Assembly (NCBI GenBank): GCA_002340325.1
Contig: DDLV01000095.1
Location: forward strand, 23,296 to 87,295
DNA length: 64,000 nucleotides
Direction: 5' to 3'
Source of the DNA: Glaciecola sp. UBA2563
Lineage (GTDB): Bacteria > Pseudomonadota > Gammaproteobacteria > Enterobacterales > Alteromonadaceae
Of the stretch, positions 18,001 through 27,177 are shown piece after piece (position 1 is the stretch's first letter; every line of letters starts with the position of its first letter). The position numbers and the translations under genes are program-made. The notes beneath the pieces are model-generated. The model did no database searches. It was given only the letters and a program-made list of their open reading frames with translations, and had not been told where the DNA came from.

Positions 18001-18546
18001 TTGTCAGACAATAAAGATCAAGTTATACGAATTGTGTTCATGGGTGCCCCGTCAACAGGCAAGACCACCATCGCGCAAAAAGTAGCGACACATTTTAATA
18101 CTGAATTTGTGGAAGAATACGGCCGCGAATACTGGCTCAAACATCAGGTAAACAGGCTGTTGACGCAAAAGCAACTGTTGCATATTGCCAAAGAGCAGAT
18201 TCGGCTAGAAGAGATAGCTGCAGTCAAAGCGAATAGGTATTTAATTGTCGATACAAACGCATTGACTACTTGGCACTTTGCCATTGATTATTATGGCGAA
18301 GCGCTTCCGGAATTAGATAAATTAGCAGACGAAAGTAAAAACCGTTTTGATTACGTCTTTTTATGCAAAGACGACATCACGTTCGAAGATACTTGGGAGC
18401 GAAGTGGTCAGGTCAAGAGAAAGGCCTTTCAAGATTTTATCACGCATCAATTAGAAGCTAGAAACACTACCTATCACACACTCTCTGGCAGTGTCGAAAC
18501 TCGATTTAAACAAGTGCTCACTTGCCTTGGAGTATCCACTGATTAG
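18001..18546 (+). CDS. NadR-like ribosylnicotinamide kinase / AAA ATPase
   Basis: Resembles the C-terminal kinase domain of NadR without the N-terminal adenylyltransferase and repressor domains. The P-loop is GAPSTGKTT at about 16-24; EEYGREYW and LIVDTNALTTWHF are typical of the family. 181 residues, starting with TTG at 18001 behind AAAGGG. Expected reaction: ATP-dependent phosphorylation of nicotinamide riboside to NMN, immediately after import by PnuC encoded upstream in the same transcript. Confidence 0.87.
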   Translation: MSDNKDQVIRIVFMGAPSTGKTTIAQKVATHFNTEFVEEYGREYWLKHQVNRLLTQKQLLHIAKEQIRLEEIAAVKANRYLIVDTNALTTWHFAIDYYGEALPELDKLADESKNRFDYVFLCKDDITFEDTWERSGQVKRKAFQDFITHQLEARNTTYHTLSGSVETRFKQVLTCLGVSTD

Positions 18547-18594
18547 CGCCAAATTGACTGCCATATTCTCAAGTAAAACACGCCCCCAATAAAA

Positions 18595-18630
18595 AACCCC
18601 TAACTGGTTAGCCAATTAGGGGTTGCTCAT
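18595..18630. terminator. Bidirectional rho-independent terminator
   Basis: Stem AACCCCTAA/TTAGGGGTT (18595-18603 with 18616-18624) lies between the convergent pnuC operon and the TonB receptor gene. An A-run before the stem and T-containing sequence after it suit termination on the minus strand best. Confidence 0.7.
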
Positions 18631-18643
18631 TAGTCTGCTTATT

Positions 18644-21139
18644 TTAGAAAGTGTAAGTTACACTTGCTCCAAACGTCCTTGGCGGATTTGGATAAGCGTT
18701 AAAGCTGCCATTTTGAATCGGTGGTGGGAAACCAGACAAGAAATATTCGTCATTGGTTATATTTCGCACCCAAATTTGAGCAGCAAAGCCATTGTCAAAA
18801 TCTAACCCTGCACTAGCATTCCACGTTTTTACTTCTCTTCTGATTGAGTCAGGAATGTTAGAGACTAGCGGAATATCGTTTTCATATAGATAATCTGTTC
18901 TCACGTAGCCAAACCAGCCATTGTCCAAGTCGAAGTTGTACGTGGCACCGAGCGTAAAGCTTCTATCGTGAATACCGAATGGCTTTTCACCAGTAAGGTC
19001 AATAACTGTCCCGCCGATGCCTGAAGCACCTACGAATGAATCATATATAGGGTCCAAGATGATACCGGAGAAAGTAATATCCAAATGCGACGTTGGCCGC
19101 CAAATAGAGTCAAACTCGATCCCTTTGGTTGACTGCTGACCTGCGTTCGCAAGCACGAACCCCGTACCAACAAATGTCGATGATTGGAACCCTTCAATGG
19201 TTTGATCAAAGAACGTGATGTTGAATGCGCCTGAACCAAACCTCGATTTCAAACCGATTTCAAATACTTCAGATTCTTCCGGTCCCGCAAATCTTGTACC
19301 GAACGACTGATTAGCTTGCAGTAAGTCTGCTGCAGCGAGCGTTCCTTGGTCACCAGGGAACGGACGTGTATCCCGTGATAAGTTCCACGATGATGCTTTA
19401 AAGCCGGTTGCAGCGGTGGCGAAGATATTTACGTTATCATTAACTTCGTAAGCTATACGAAGGCTCCAAGTTGTTTTGCTGTCATCCGTTTTACCATCTT
19501 CGACTGAGTTCGGAAACACTAGCTGAGGAGGTAAAAATTGTGCACCTTGTCCTGCGGCTATTGCTGGGGGTGCTCCAAGTGGAACGAGCGGCGCTAGCTG
19601 CGGTGGAAGAAGCTCTGGGGTCGTCGTGCCTATCTGGAATATTTGCGGTAGTGTAAGCCCGGCTATTGTAGGATCGTTCACTAAATCTATAGCAGAAAAT
19701 GCTTCAGTATTGACCGACGTAATGGTGACATCCTTGGTATCGTTGGTGTAACTTAAACCGAGTGTCGCCGTTAACCTGTCACTGAAGGAGTAATCGAGCG
19801 AAGTAAAGAATGAGTAAGCATCGTTATCTTGTGTAAACTGCGTATCGATAAACTGTCCAGCTTGGAAGAAGGTGCCTGGTGCTTGACCGAATGCGAGTTC
19901 GTAGCCTCCAAGCAAGTCTGCAAGTCCAAGCACGTTAAAATATGCTCTCGTTGATTCGCCATAAGATAAAAGGGTGCCGGTATCAACTTCCTCTTGGAAA
20001 ATAAACGCGCCTACCATCCATTGGAAGTCGCCATCGCCGGTAGAGGTCAATCTTAGCTCTTGCGTAAAGGTACTAATGTCGGTATCGCGTTCTTCCTGTA
20101 ATATATCCAATGAGGTAAAATCTACATCTCCGAAGTACCCTGATTGATTGTCACGATATGCCGTTATAGACGTTAAATCAAAACTATCATATTCAACGTC
20201 AATCTCTACAGAGATGCCACCGTCTTCGACAGTGTTTTTAGGATCTACATTCAGCGCAGATTGGTAAGAAAACGGGTCAGCATCGTCTAGTACAACACCC
20301 CCTAATGCCCGCACGGCTGCGGTGGTTGGGCCGTTGATGAAATCAGCAACTGTACAGCACTGCTCGTCGATTTCAGAGTAGTCAGCAATGACTCGAATTG
20401 TTGTTGCATCTGAAGGAGTAAAGAGCAACTGTCCCCGCAGATTAAATCTGTCGCGGTCGTTTAATTCACCGAGACCAACAACGCTATCTGTATAGCCGTC
20501 TCTCACGTTGACGCCACCGGAGATGCTAAACGCGGCGTTTTCTGAAATCCCGTTGGTGTAATATCCTTTGAGTAATCTCAAGTTGTAGTTGCCGACACCG
20601 ACTTCGACTTTACCTTCTGGATCAAATGAAGGTGCTGCAGTTCTCACGTTAATAACACCTGCAGAGGCATTTTTACCAAATAGTGTACTTTGAGGACCGC
20701 TGAGTACTTCGATTTGTTCTAATCTCGGTAAGTCACCAATTTGTGCAGCGGCTCTGGAGCGGTATACACCATCGATAAAAACACCTACTGAAGGTTCAAT
20801 CCCGATATTATTAGTACCGTTACCAAAACCGCGAATCGCAAAGTTAGTGTTTGCAGAGGTTTCAAGCGGGGTTACTCGTAATGTTGGAACGACAGCTTGT
20901 AAGTCTTGAATGTCGAGTATTTTTGTTTGTTCGACTGTTTCAGCACTGGTCACGGTTATCGCGATAGGCGTTTCTTGTAACCCCGTTTCTCTTTTTGAAG
21001 CGGTTACCATGATGACTTCAGGTGCATCCTCGGCATCTGCGTTATTCGTGTCCGAGTCCTGAGCCAAAGCTGTTTGCGCGGTAAGCCCTAAGGATAACGC
21101 CAAAACACTAGCAATTGGCGTGTGTGTAAATTTTCTCAT
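18644..21139 (-). CDS. TonB-dependent outer-membrane receptor
   Basis: 831 residues. Signal peptide 1-26 (LGLTAQTALA) is followed by a short acidic stretch, a TonB-box-like PEVIMVTASKR, a plug domain (TPIAITVTSAETVEQ, GVFIDGVYRSRAA, IEVLSGPQSTLFGKNASAGV) and a beta barrel ending in the aromatic ASVTYTF. It imports an unidentified large ligand using TonB energy. The plug and overall style are those of catecholate/carbohydrate-type receptors common in marine Alteromonadales. No substrate enzymes lie nearby, and no Fur box was seen upstream. Confidence 0.9.
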   Translation of the reverse strand: MRKFTHTPIASVLALSLGLTAQTALAQDSDTNNADAEDAPEVIMVTASKRETGLQETPIAITVTSAETVEQTKILDIQDLQAVVPTLRVTPLETSANTNFAIRGFGNGTNNIGIEPSVGVFIDGVYRSRAAAQIGDLPRLEQIEVLSGPQSTLFGKNASAGVINVRTAAPSFDPEGKVEVGVGNYNLRLLKGYYTNGISENAAFSISGGVNVRDGYTDSVVGLGELNDRDRFNLRGQLLFTPSDATTIRVIADYSEIDEQCCTVADFINGPTTAAVRALGGVVLDDADPFSYQSALNVDPKNTVEDGGISVEIDVEYDSFDLTSITAYRDNQSGYFGDVDFTSLDILQEERDTDISTFTQELRLTSTGDGDFQWMVGAFIFQEEVDTGTLLSYGESTRAYFNVLGLADLLGGYELAFGQAPGTFFQAGQFIDTQFTQDNDAYSFFTSLDYSFSDRLTATLGLSYTNDTKDVTITSVNTEAFSAIDLVNDPTIAGLTLPQIFQIGTTTPELLPPQLAPLVPLGAPPAIAAGQGAQFLPPQLVFPNSVEDGKTDDSKTTWSLRIAYEVNDNVNIFATAATGFKASSWNLSRDTRPFPGDQGTLAAADLLQANQSFGTRFAGPEESEVFEIGLKSRFGSGAFNITFFDQTIEGFQSSTFVGTGFVLANAGQQSTKGIEFDSIWRPTSHLDITFSGIILDPIYDSFVGASGIGGTVIDLTGEKPFGIHDRSFTLGATYNFDLDNGWFGYVRTDYLYENDIPLVSNIPDSIRREVKTWNASAGLDFDNGFAAQIWVRNITNDEYFLSGFPPPIQNGSFNAYPNPPRTFGASVTYTF

Positions 21140-21283
21140 TATTGTCTACCCTAAATAGTTGGTGTTCACCCATGTAAAACACTATTTATTGTGTGAATCG
21201 CAGTTGCCCGCGAAATTTGCCACTAACGCCGTGCAATAAAAAACTATCCTTAGTCTTGCGCACGTCAAATTTAGCAGCGCTGA

Positions 21284-21320
21284 ACGATATCAAAAAACAT
21301 ATCGTAAAGTAAGCGATATG
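21284..21320. promoter_or_regulatory. Possible operator: ACGATAT inverted repeat plus third copy
   Basis: ACGATAT (21284-21290) and ATATCGT (21299-21305) form an inverted repeat with an 8-bp A-rich spacer, followed by CGATATG at 21314-21320. The position, about 145-180 bp upstream of the TonB receptor start, suits a regulator site. The regulator is unknown. Confidence 0.35.
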
Positions 21321-21469
21321 TAATTTATTTGTTAAATATAGGCCACTTAAATAAAAATAGGTAATGTAGAATATTTGTTCTTGAAAGATTCTTGTATAAA
21401 TCTCATCTTACCAGTGATTCTAATTTAGACTAAAGCCTAATAATTTAAAGGTGATTTAATTTAGGATAC

Positions 21470-21494
21470 AAAAAACCCGGCCAAATGGCCGGGT
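21470..21494 (-). terminator. Rho-independent terminator of ilvC
   Basis: Read on the minus strand, the stem ACCCGGCC-ATTT-GGCCGGGT is followed directly by a T-run. It lies 52 bp past the ilvC stop. Confidence 0.85.
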
Positions 21495-21545
21495 AAAAAG
21501 GAGCTTATAAAAGCACCTAACGACAGAATTTAACAAAAAAGCAAT

Positions 21546-23024
21546 CTATGAGAGGATTGCTTTCATATCGGTCATGTAACCTCTGAGGATAGATCCAACG
21601 GTTTCAACACCGTGGGAACGAATTGCGCTATTAACGTTAACTAGTGTCATATTGTCTGCACTATTCGAGCTATTCGACATTCCCTTTCCTAGGAATTCTG
21701 AAGATAACGTTGGTAATACTTTTTCATTTAAGAGTGGTATCGCAGCATTGGCGAACAGATAATTACCATATTCAGCTGTATCCGAGATGACAACGTTCAT
21801 TTCATATAAGCGCTTACGCGATATGGTATTTGAAATTAGCGGCGTCTCGTGAAGTGACTCGTAATAGGCTGATTCAGGTAGAATTCCAGCTTCTACCATA
21901 ACGTCATATGCTAGTTCGACGCCTGCTTTTATGCACCCTACGAGGTAAATGCCGTTATCGAAAAACTCTTGGTCATCAATCTTTCCGTCATAAACAGGCG
22001 CAGTTTCAAACCCTGTTTTTCCAGTTTCTTCACGCCAAGTAAGTAGGTTAATATCATCATTAGCCCAGTCTTCCATCATAGTACTGGAAAAGACACCGCT
22101 TAGAATATCATCTTGGTGTTTCTCAAAAAGAGGTCGGAATAATACCTTTAACTCTTCTGAAAGTTCGTGAGCTGCAATCTTTGCAGGATTAGACAGCCTA
22201 TCCATCATGAGTGTTACGCCGCCTATTTTTAGTGCTTCCGTTATGGCTTCAAGTCCATATTGAATCAACGCAGCAGCATAGTCTGGCGCGATACCATCTG
22301 CGACCATTTTGTCATAGCCAGTGACAGCTGCAGCTTGCTGCATGCCACACAGAATTGTTTGCTCACCCATTAGATCTGATTTGACTTCGGCGACAAAAGA
22401 GCTTTCCAAGACACCTGCTCTGTCACCGCCCGTCGCGCTTGCAAGCGCTTTGGCTATTTGCCAGCCTTTATTCTCAGGGTCATTTTCTGGATGTACAGCT
22501 ATAAGTGTGGGTACACCAAAACCGCGCTTGTATTCTTCACGGACTTCAGTTCCCGGACACTTAGGCGCGCACATAACGACTGTGATATCTTCTCTTATTT
22601 GCTGACCTTCTTCTACGATATTAAAACCATGAGAATAACCGAGAGCAGCTCCCTCTTTCATAAGCGGCATTACTGCTTCAACGACGCTTGCGTGTTGCTT
22701 ATCTGGCGTTAAGTTGTAAACAAAATCTGCAGAAGGTATTAGTTGCTCATAGGTGCCAACTGTAAAGCCATTGTCCGACGCTCGTTGAAAGGAAGCTCTT
22801 TTTTCATCGATGGCCGCTTGGCGTAACGCATAGCTCACGTCCAGACCAGAATCACGCATGTTCAACCCTTGGTTTAGACCCTGAGCACCGCACCCTACAA
22901 TTACGATTTTTTTACCTTTTAAGGCATTGCATCCATCGTCAAACTCGGCGCGTTCCATGAACCGACATTGACCAAGTTGTTCGCGTTGTTTACGAAAAGG
23001 TAGACTGTTGAAATAATTTGCCAT
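21546..23024 (-). CDS. ilvC: Ketol-acid reductoisomerase (class II)
   Basis: Converts acetolactate and acetohydroxybutyrate to dihydroxy acids in valine/isoleucine synthesis, using NADPH and Mg2+. The start is placed at MANYFNSLPFRKQREQLGQC (23024), matching the enterobacterial enzyme and giving 492 residues; a longer in-frame reading from 23084 is unlikely. The nucleotide-binding GCGAQGLNQGLNMRDSGLD and the duplicated C-terminal domain of class II enzymes are present. Divergent from ilvY, its activator gene. Confidence 0.96.
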   Translation of the reverse strand: MANYFNSLPFRKQREQLGQCRFMERAEFDDGCNALKGKKIVIVGCGAQGLNQGLNMRDSGLDVSYALRQAAIDEKRASFQRASDNGFTVGTYEQLIPSADFVYNLTPDKQHASVVEAVMPLMKEGAALGYSHGFNIVEEGQQIREDITVVMCAPKCPGTEVREEYKRGFGVPTLIAVHPENDPENKGWQIAKALASATGGDRAGVLESSFVAEVKSDLMGEQTILCGMQQAAAVTGYDKMVADGIAPDYAAALIQYGLEAITEALKIGGVTLMMDRLSNPAKIAAHELSEELKVLFRPLFEKHQDDILSGVFSSTMMEDWANDDINLLTWREETGKTGFETAPVYDGKIDDQEFFDNGIYLVGCIKAGVELAYDVMVEAGILPESAYYESLHETPLISNTISRKRLYEMNVVISDTAEYGNYLFANAAIPLLNEKVLPTLSSEFLGKGMSNSSNSADNMTLVNVNSAIRSHGVETVGSILRGYMTDMKAILS

Positions 23025-23105
23025 GAGTAGCGTCGCCATAGTTGAGTGTGCTAAGTAATGGACGGCATGGTAGGATAAAATCAATGTTGTTTAAATTGAA
23101 TTAAT

Positions 23106-23132
23106 TGAAATATAATATTTCATATTATGAAA
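23106..23132. promoter_or_regulatory. Putative IlvY operator between ilvC and ilvY
   Basis: Two overlapping palindromes: TGAAATATAATATTTCA (23106-23122, perfect) and TTTCATATTATGAAA (23118-23132, perfect). They give three TGAAA-type half-sites in the short divergent region. In E. coli, IlvY binds tandem sites in this same interval, so the assignment follows from position and symmetry. Confidence 0.65.
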
Positions 23133-23146
23133 CCATAAGTTGAACT

Positions 23147-24031
23147 ATGGATATTCGATCGCTTAGACTTTTTCAACACCTTGCCAATTCGCTGCATTTC
23201 TCCAACACAGCAGATGCCATGTTTGTGTCACCGCCAACACTGTCACGGATAATTACAAGATTGGAAGAAGAGACCAAGAGCCAGCTTTTCGTCAGAAACA
23301 ATAGGAGTGTCAAACTCACTAACGCAGGTAGACTGCTTTTATCATTTGCCGATAGTGTGCTCTATGAATACGCGGAGTTAAAACAACAGCTTGATAACGT
23401 TTCAGATAAAATCAGTGGAGAGCTCAATGTCTACTGTTCAGTTACCGCTAGTCAGAGCTATCTTCCTGAAATTTTAGATAAGCTGAGAGAACAGTATCCA
23501 CTTGTCGATATTCAGCTCGAAACGGGTGATCATAGCTTAGCTTTTGAGCGCGTGCAGGATCGTCAGGCCGATCTTGCACTTGCTATTTATAATGCAGAAT
23601 TCCCTCAGCATGTTCATTTTCAGCAAATTGATGTTGTTCCGCTCACGTTACTCGTTCCCAAAAATCTCAATATTGAGAGTGTAGAAGGTGTAGATTGGCA
23701 GCAAACTAAAGTTATTTTGCCGGCGAGAGATCCCGCTAAAAGGATCGTTAATCAATGGTTTGTAAAGCACGATATCCGGCCCAATGTGTATGCAAAAGTG
23801 TCTGGCAATGAGGCTATTGTGACAATGGTTTCACTTGGATTTGGCGTGGGTTTTGTGCCCAACATAGTGCTACAAAATTCAGTCGTTAAATTGAAGGTTA
23901 AATCACTTGCTGTAAGCGATGTTGAGGCCTATCGTCTTGGGATTTGCTACTTGAAAGAAAGAGCGAACGAGCCTCTATTAAGAAGCATTAGTCAGTTATT
24001 CGTGCAATCTTCAAGTGAACGTTTGAGTTAA
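23147..24031 (+). CDS. ilvY: LysR-type activator IlvY
   Basis: LysR regulator that activates ilvC in response to acetolactate/acetohydroxybutyrate. N-terminal winged helix-turn-helix (FSNTADAMFVSPPTLSRIIT, residues 18-37) and a C-terminal effector domain; 294 residues, as expected. The divergent arrangement with ilvC and the strong operator-like palindromes between them support the specific name. Confidence 0.92.
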   Translation: MDIRSLRLFQHLANSLHFSNTADAMFVSPPTLSRIITRLEEETKSQLFVRNNRSVKLTNAGRLLLSFADSVLYEYAELKQQLDNVSDKISGELNVYCSVTASQSYLPEILDKLREQYPLVDIQLETGDHSLAFERVQDRQADLALAIYNAEFPQHVHFQQIDVVPLTLLVPKNLNIESVEGVDWQQTKVILPARDPAKRIVNQWFVKHDIRPNVYAKVSGNEAIVTMVSLGFGVGFVPNIVLQNSVVKLKVKSLAVSDVEAYRLGICYLKERANEPLLRSISQLFVQSSSERLS

Positions 24032-24042
24032 TTAGAGCCTGT

Positions 24043-25341
24043 TCATCTTTGTTCTTGATGAGATTTTAGATTGAAGATAATAATCACCACTCCAAATAAA
24101 AGTATCAGCATGGGATACCAACAATATACGGTGATAGCAAGAGGCGACACGCCAGCGATTGCCGCAGCACTTAATAATTGACCGCCATATGGGACTAGTC
24201 CTTGGAAGCCGCACGAAAATACATCTAGCAAGCTGGCTGTTCTCTTAGGAGCTACGCCGTATTCACGCCTAAGTTCTTTTGCAATTGGTCCTGCCGTTAC
24301 TATCGCAATGGTATTGTTTGCAGTTGAAAGCGTTAGAACGCTTACTAAGCCAACGATACTAAATTCTGCGCCTTTATTTGTCTCGACTTTCTTCGTGAGA
24401 CTTTCCGTAAGCCATTTCAAGCCGCCATATCGCTGCATCAATGCGACAATACCGCCAATAATAACGGCGATGATGGCGAGTTCTTGCATCCACCCCATTC
24501 CCTTTTGAATGCTCTGCAACATTGTTAAGATAGTGAAGTCGCCATGCATTACACCAAGGCTTGCAGCCGTTGCGATGCCAAGCACTAAAACGGTAATCAC
24601 ATTCAACCCCGATAATGCTGAAACAATAATTACTATGTATGGAAGAACTTTTGATAGTTCATATGTGGCTGTTTCTATATCACCAGCACCATTTACATCA
24701 ATCATTGATAAAATGGCTAATGTGATTAAAGACGCCGGCACAGCAATGATTAAATTGGCCTTAAATTTGTCCTTTAGCTCAACGCCTTGGCTGCGAGTTG
24801 CGGCAATAGTCGTATCGGAAACAAACGACAGATTATCGCCAAACATCGCGCCACCTACAACAATACCTAAAGCAAGAGGAATTGGAACACCCAAACTTTC
24901 TGCCAAACCAATACCTATAGGTGATAGAGCAGTTACGGTTCCCATTGATGTGCCCATCGCAAAGGCAATGAAGCAGCATATTAGGAAGAGACCAGGGAGA
25001 ATAAAGTGAATCGGAACAAACTGAAGCGCTAGATTCACCGTGCTATCTCTAGCGCCGATATCAATCGTCAGCGCGTAAAACGCGCCAGCAAGAAGGAAGA
25101 TAAAAACAAGCAATATTATGTTTTTATTTCCACCACCTTTACAGAACAATGAAATTTTATCATTGATGGAAAGCGTTTCATTTTTGGGATTGAGTAAAAG
25201 TGCAAAACCGGCTGATATAAAAAAAGCAACAACGATAGGCATAGCCGTGATATCGCCTACAGCCAGCCCGGTTATGACGACAAGACAAACGAATAAAAAA
25301 ATGGGCAATAAGCCCCAAAGATTTGCTTTTACTTGGTGCAT
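24043..25341 (-). CDS. Na+/H+ antiporter family protein (NhaC-like)
   Basis: 432 residues with about eleven predicted membrane segments. Signature stretches include GTSMGTVTALSPIGIGLAES, GGAMFGDNLSFVSDTTIAAT and ANNTIAIVTAGPIAKELR, typical of the NhaC/antiporter superfamily. Exchange of sodium for protons at the inner membrane is the likely role, though some relatives carry other organic ions. Convergent with ilvY, stops 11 bp apart. No genes suggesting a special substrate are adjacent. Confidence 0.85.
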   Translation of the reverse strand: MHQVKANLWGLLPIFLFVCLVVITGLAVGDITAMPIVVAFFISAGFALLLNPKNETLSINDKISLFCKGGGNKNIILLVFIFLLAGAFYALTIDIGARDSTVNLALQFVPIHFILPGLFLICCFIAFAMGTSMGTVTALSPIGIGLAESLGVPIPLALGIVVGGAMFGDNLSFVSDTTIAATRSQGVELKDKFKANLIIAVPASLITLAILSMIDVNGAGDIETATYELSKVLPYIVIIVSALSGLNVITVLVLGIATAASLGVMHGDFTILTMLQSIQKGMGWMQELAIIAVIIGGIVALMQRYGGLKWLTESLTKKVETNKGAEFSIVGLVSVLTLSTANNTIAIVTAGPIAKELRREYGVAPKRTASLLDVFSCGFQGLVPYGGQLLSAAAIAGVSPLAITVYCWYPMLILLFGVVIIIFNLKSHQEQR

Positions 25342-25405
25342 TTCAACACGCTTGGCGGTGATGTATGAGCGTTAAAAATCGAGAATAGTTATATAGTTCA
25401 AAAAT

Positions 25406-25428
25406 GCAACCGCGTCAGACGCGGTTGC
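25406..25428 (-). terminator. Rho-independent terminator after the chemoreceptor gene
   Basis: On the minus strand GCAACCGCG-TCTGA-CGCGGTTGC (9-bp stem) is followed by ATTTTTG. It lies downstream of the chemoreceptor stop at 25491. Confidence 0.8.
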
Positions 25429-25490
25429 AATAAAAGATATAAAATGTAGAGCGTGTTGAATTGTCGATTGGGCGATACTGGCTACTTCGC

Positions 25491-27056
25491 CTAAAAACCA
25501 TGAAATGCACTGAGAGCACGATCAATGTTTTTTGAAGTATCGACGATATCGCTTAGGGATTGGTTTGCTTCATCTGCAAGTGATTCGCTTGCTGACACCA
25601 TTTTATTGACCAATCCTACCTGCTCAACAGATGTATCTGTCTCTTTGTGAAGACGCCCAATCAATTCTTCGATATTCTTTGTTGCGTCTACAGTTTTCTG
25701 TGCTAAAACTCTGACTTCGTCAGCAACAACGGCAAACCCTCTTCCTTGCTCGCCGGCGCGCGCCGCTTCAATCGATGCATTTAGGGCCAATAAGTTTGTT
25801 TGCTCAGCAATGTTATTAATAACACTAATAATATCAGTTATATCATTGTTGACGGCTTTAAGCCTTTCTATCGATTCATTCATATCACCGACATGTCGCA
25901 CAATATCCTTTGTATTGTTTGATGTTTGACTTATCTTGCTCGCGCCCACTTGAGCTTTAGAAATATTTTCTTGAGTTGAGTTTGCGACCTCTCTCAAAGA
26001 TGATGCAATGGAGGACGTTGACTTATGCAGAGTACCCATCATATTTTTGATGAGCTCATCGCTTGTTGAATTAATTTGATTTTCAAGATCGCATCGCAGA
26101 TTGCCGTTAGCGATTTCTAACAGTTGATTGAGTATTTTGTCTGCGCCAAGTTCCATTTCACGCCTGCTGTCCTCGACAGATTCCGTCAGAGATGCCTGTT
26201 CCTCCAGTCTTTTTTGGTTCGCCTGTTCGGTTTCCACTTTTTGATTATAAACGGCCTCTGACATATTGTTGAATGCGATGATTAGATCCGAGATTTCGTC
26301 CTTATTGTTCGGAACAGCGACAGTGAACGCCTCGCCATTCGCAAACTTCTCGGTACCCTGCTTAAGTCTTCTTAGTGGTGAAATTACCGCGTTCTTTATG
26401 AATGACATAATCACTCGATACATCATCAATGAAATACAAACAAAGGCAATACTGGCGATTGCCATACCTATTTCGAGTTTCTTGGCGTTTCGTTCATTTT
26501 CTGAGAACAGGTCGATACTGTTTGCTTTTATCTTCTTGACCTTCTCTAATGCGGCATTAGCAGTCCGGTGACAATCTGTACTGATGCTCAATGCTGCTGC
26601 GTCATACTGCCCACTGGAGATCAAGTTAAAAATGTTGACGGCGACATCACTGAATGCATTGTAGCTTGCGTTGAATTTTGTGATATACGTTTCTCTGTTT
26701 TCCTCACTTATGCCACGTTCATCAAGAAATGCTAGATAGTCCAGCCTTGCGTCTTCCATTTTTTGCACATATCTCTGAAAGTCTTCTTTGCTGTTATTGG
26801 CCTCAACCGTCTTCCCAGTCTTTGAAAAGATGTAGTAATCCCGTAAGTGAATGCGAGCTAACAACATGCGATCTTCAAAGGACGCAATTTTTGACAAAAC
26901 AGACTGCGAGAATGTTGCCGCTTTGTTCTGTTTGTGCGATGCCCAGTAGTTGAGTATGCCCAATACAATGATGAGAGTGATTAAGAGTGCAATAATTGAA
27001 AAGATGCTTATCTTTAACTTTTCCCCAACGTTCTTATTTAAAAACCACTCGCGCAT
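25491..27056 (-). CDS. Methyl-accepting chemotaxis protein
   Basis: 521-residue membrane chemoreceptor. Membrane segment 1 (about 16-38) and segment 2 (about 200-218) bracket a helical periplasmic sensor of the four-helix-bundle type. A HAMP domain follows (RRLKQGTEKFANGEAFTVAV), then the signalling coiled coil with the conserved tip EQTNLLALNASIEAARAGEQ and GRGFAVVADEVRVLAQKTVD. No C-terminal CheR-docking pentapeptide is present. It signals to CheA/CheW; the ligand is unknown. Confidence 0.93.
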   Translation of the reverse strand: MREWFLNKNVGEKLKISIFSIIALLITLIIVLGILNYWASHKQNKAATFSQSVLSKIASFEDRMLLARIHLRDYYIFSKTGKTVEANNSKEDFQRYVQKMEDARLDYLAFLDERGISEENRETYITKFNASYNAFSDVAVNIFNLISSGQYDAAALSISTDCHRTANAALEKVKKIKANSIDLFSENERNAKKLEIGMAIASIAFVCISLMMYRVIMSFIKNAVISPLRRLKQGTEKFANGEAFTVAVPNNKDEISDLIIAFNNMSEAVYNQKVETEQANQKRLEEQASLTESVEDSRREMELGADKILNQLLEIANGNLRCDLENQINSTSDELIKNMMGTLHKSTSSIASSLREVANSTQENISKAQVGASKISQTSNNTKDIVRHVGDMNESIERLKAVNNDITDIISVINNIAEQTNLLALNASIEAARAGEQGRGFAVVADEVRVLAQKTVDATKNIEELIGRLHKETDTSVEQVGLVNKMVSASESLADEANQSLSDIVDTSKNIDRALSAFHGF

Positions 27057-27177
27057 ATTTATCTACCTGTACATAAATTGACATAAACATATCTGATGTT
27101 ATCGAAACAATTACGATTACCTTTAAGCAAATATTGTTTAAATTTAGCTTGTTATGCAGTCATTGCGTCAGCACCAG

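Larger units (their letters stand above)
21140..21545. other. Intergenic stretch between ilvC end and TonB receptor start
   Basis: 406 bp containing the receptor's promoter region, a cluster of CGATAT-type repeats at 21284-21320 and the ilvC terminator at 21470-21494. No coding region was seen. Confidence 0.5.
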
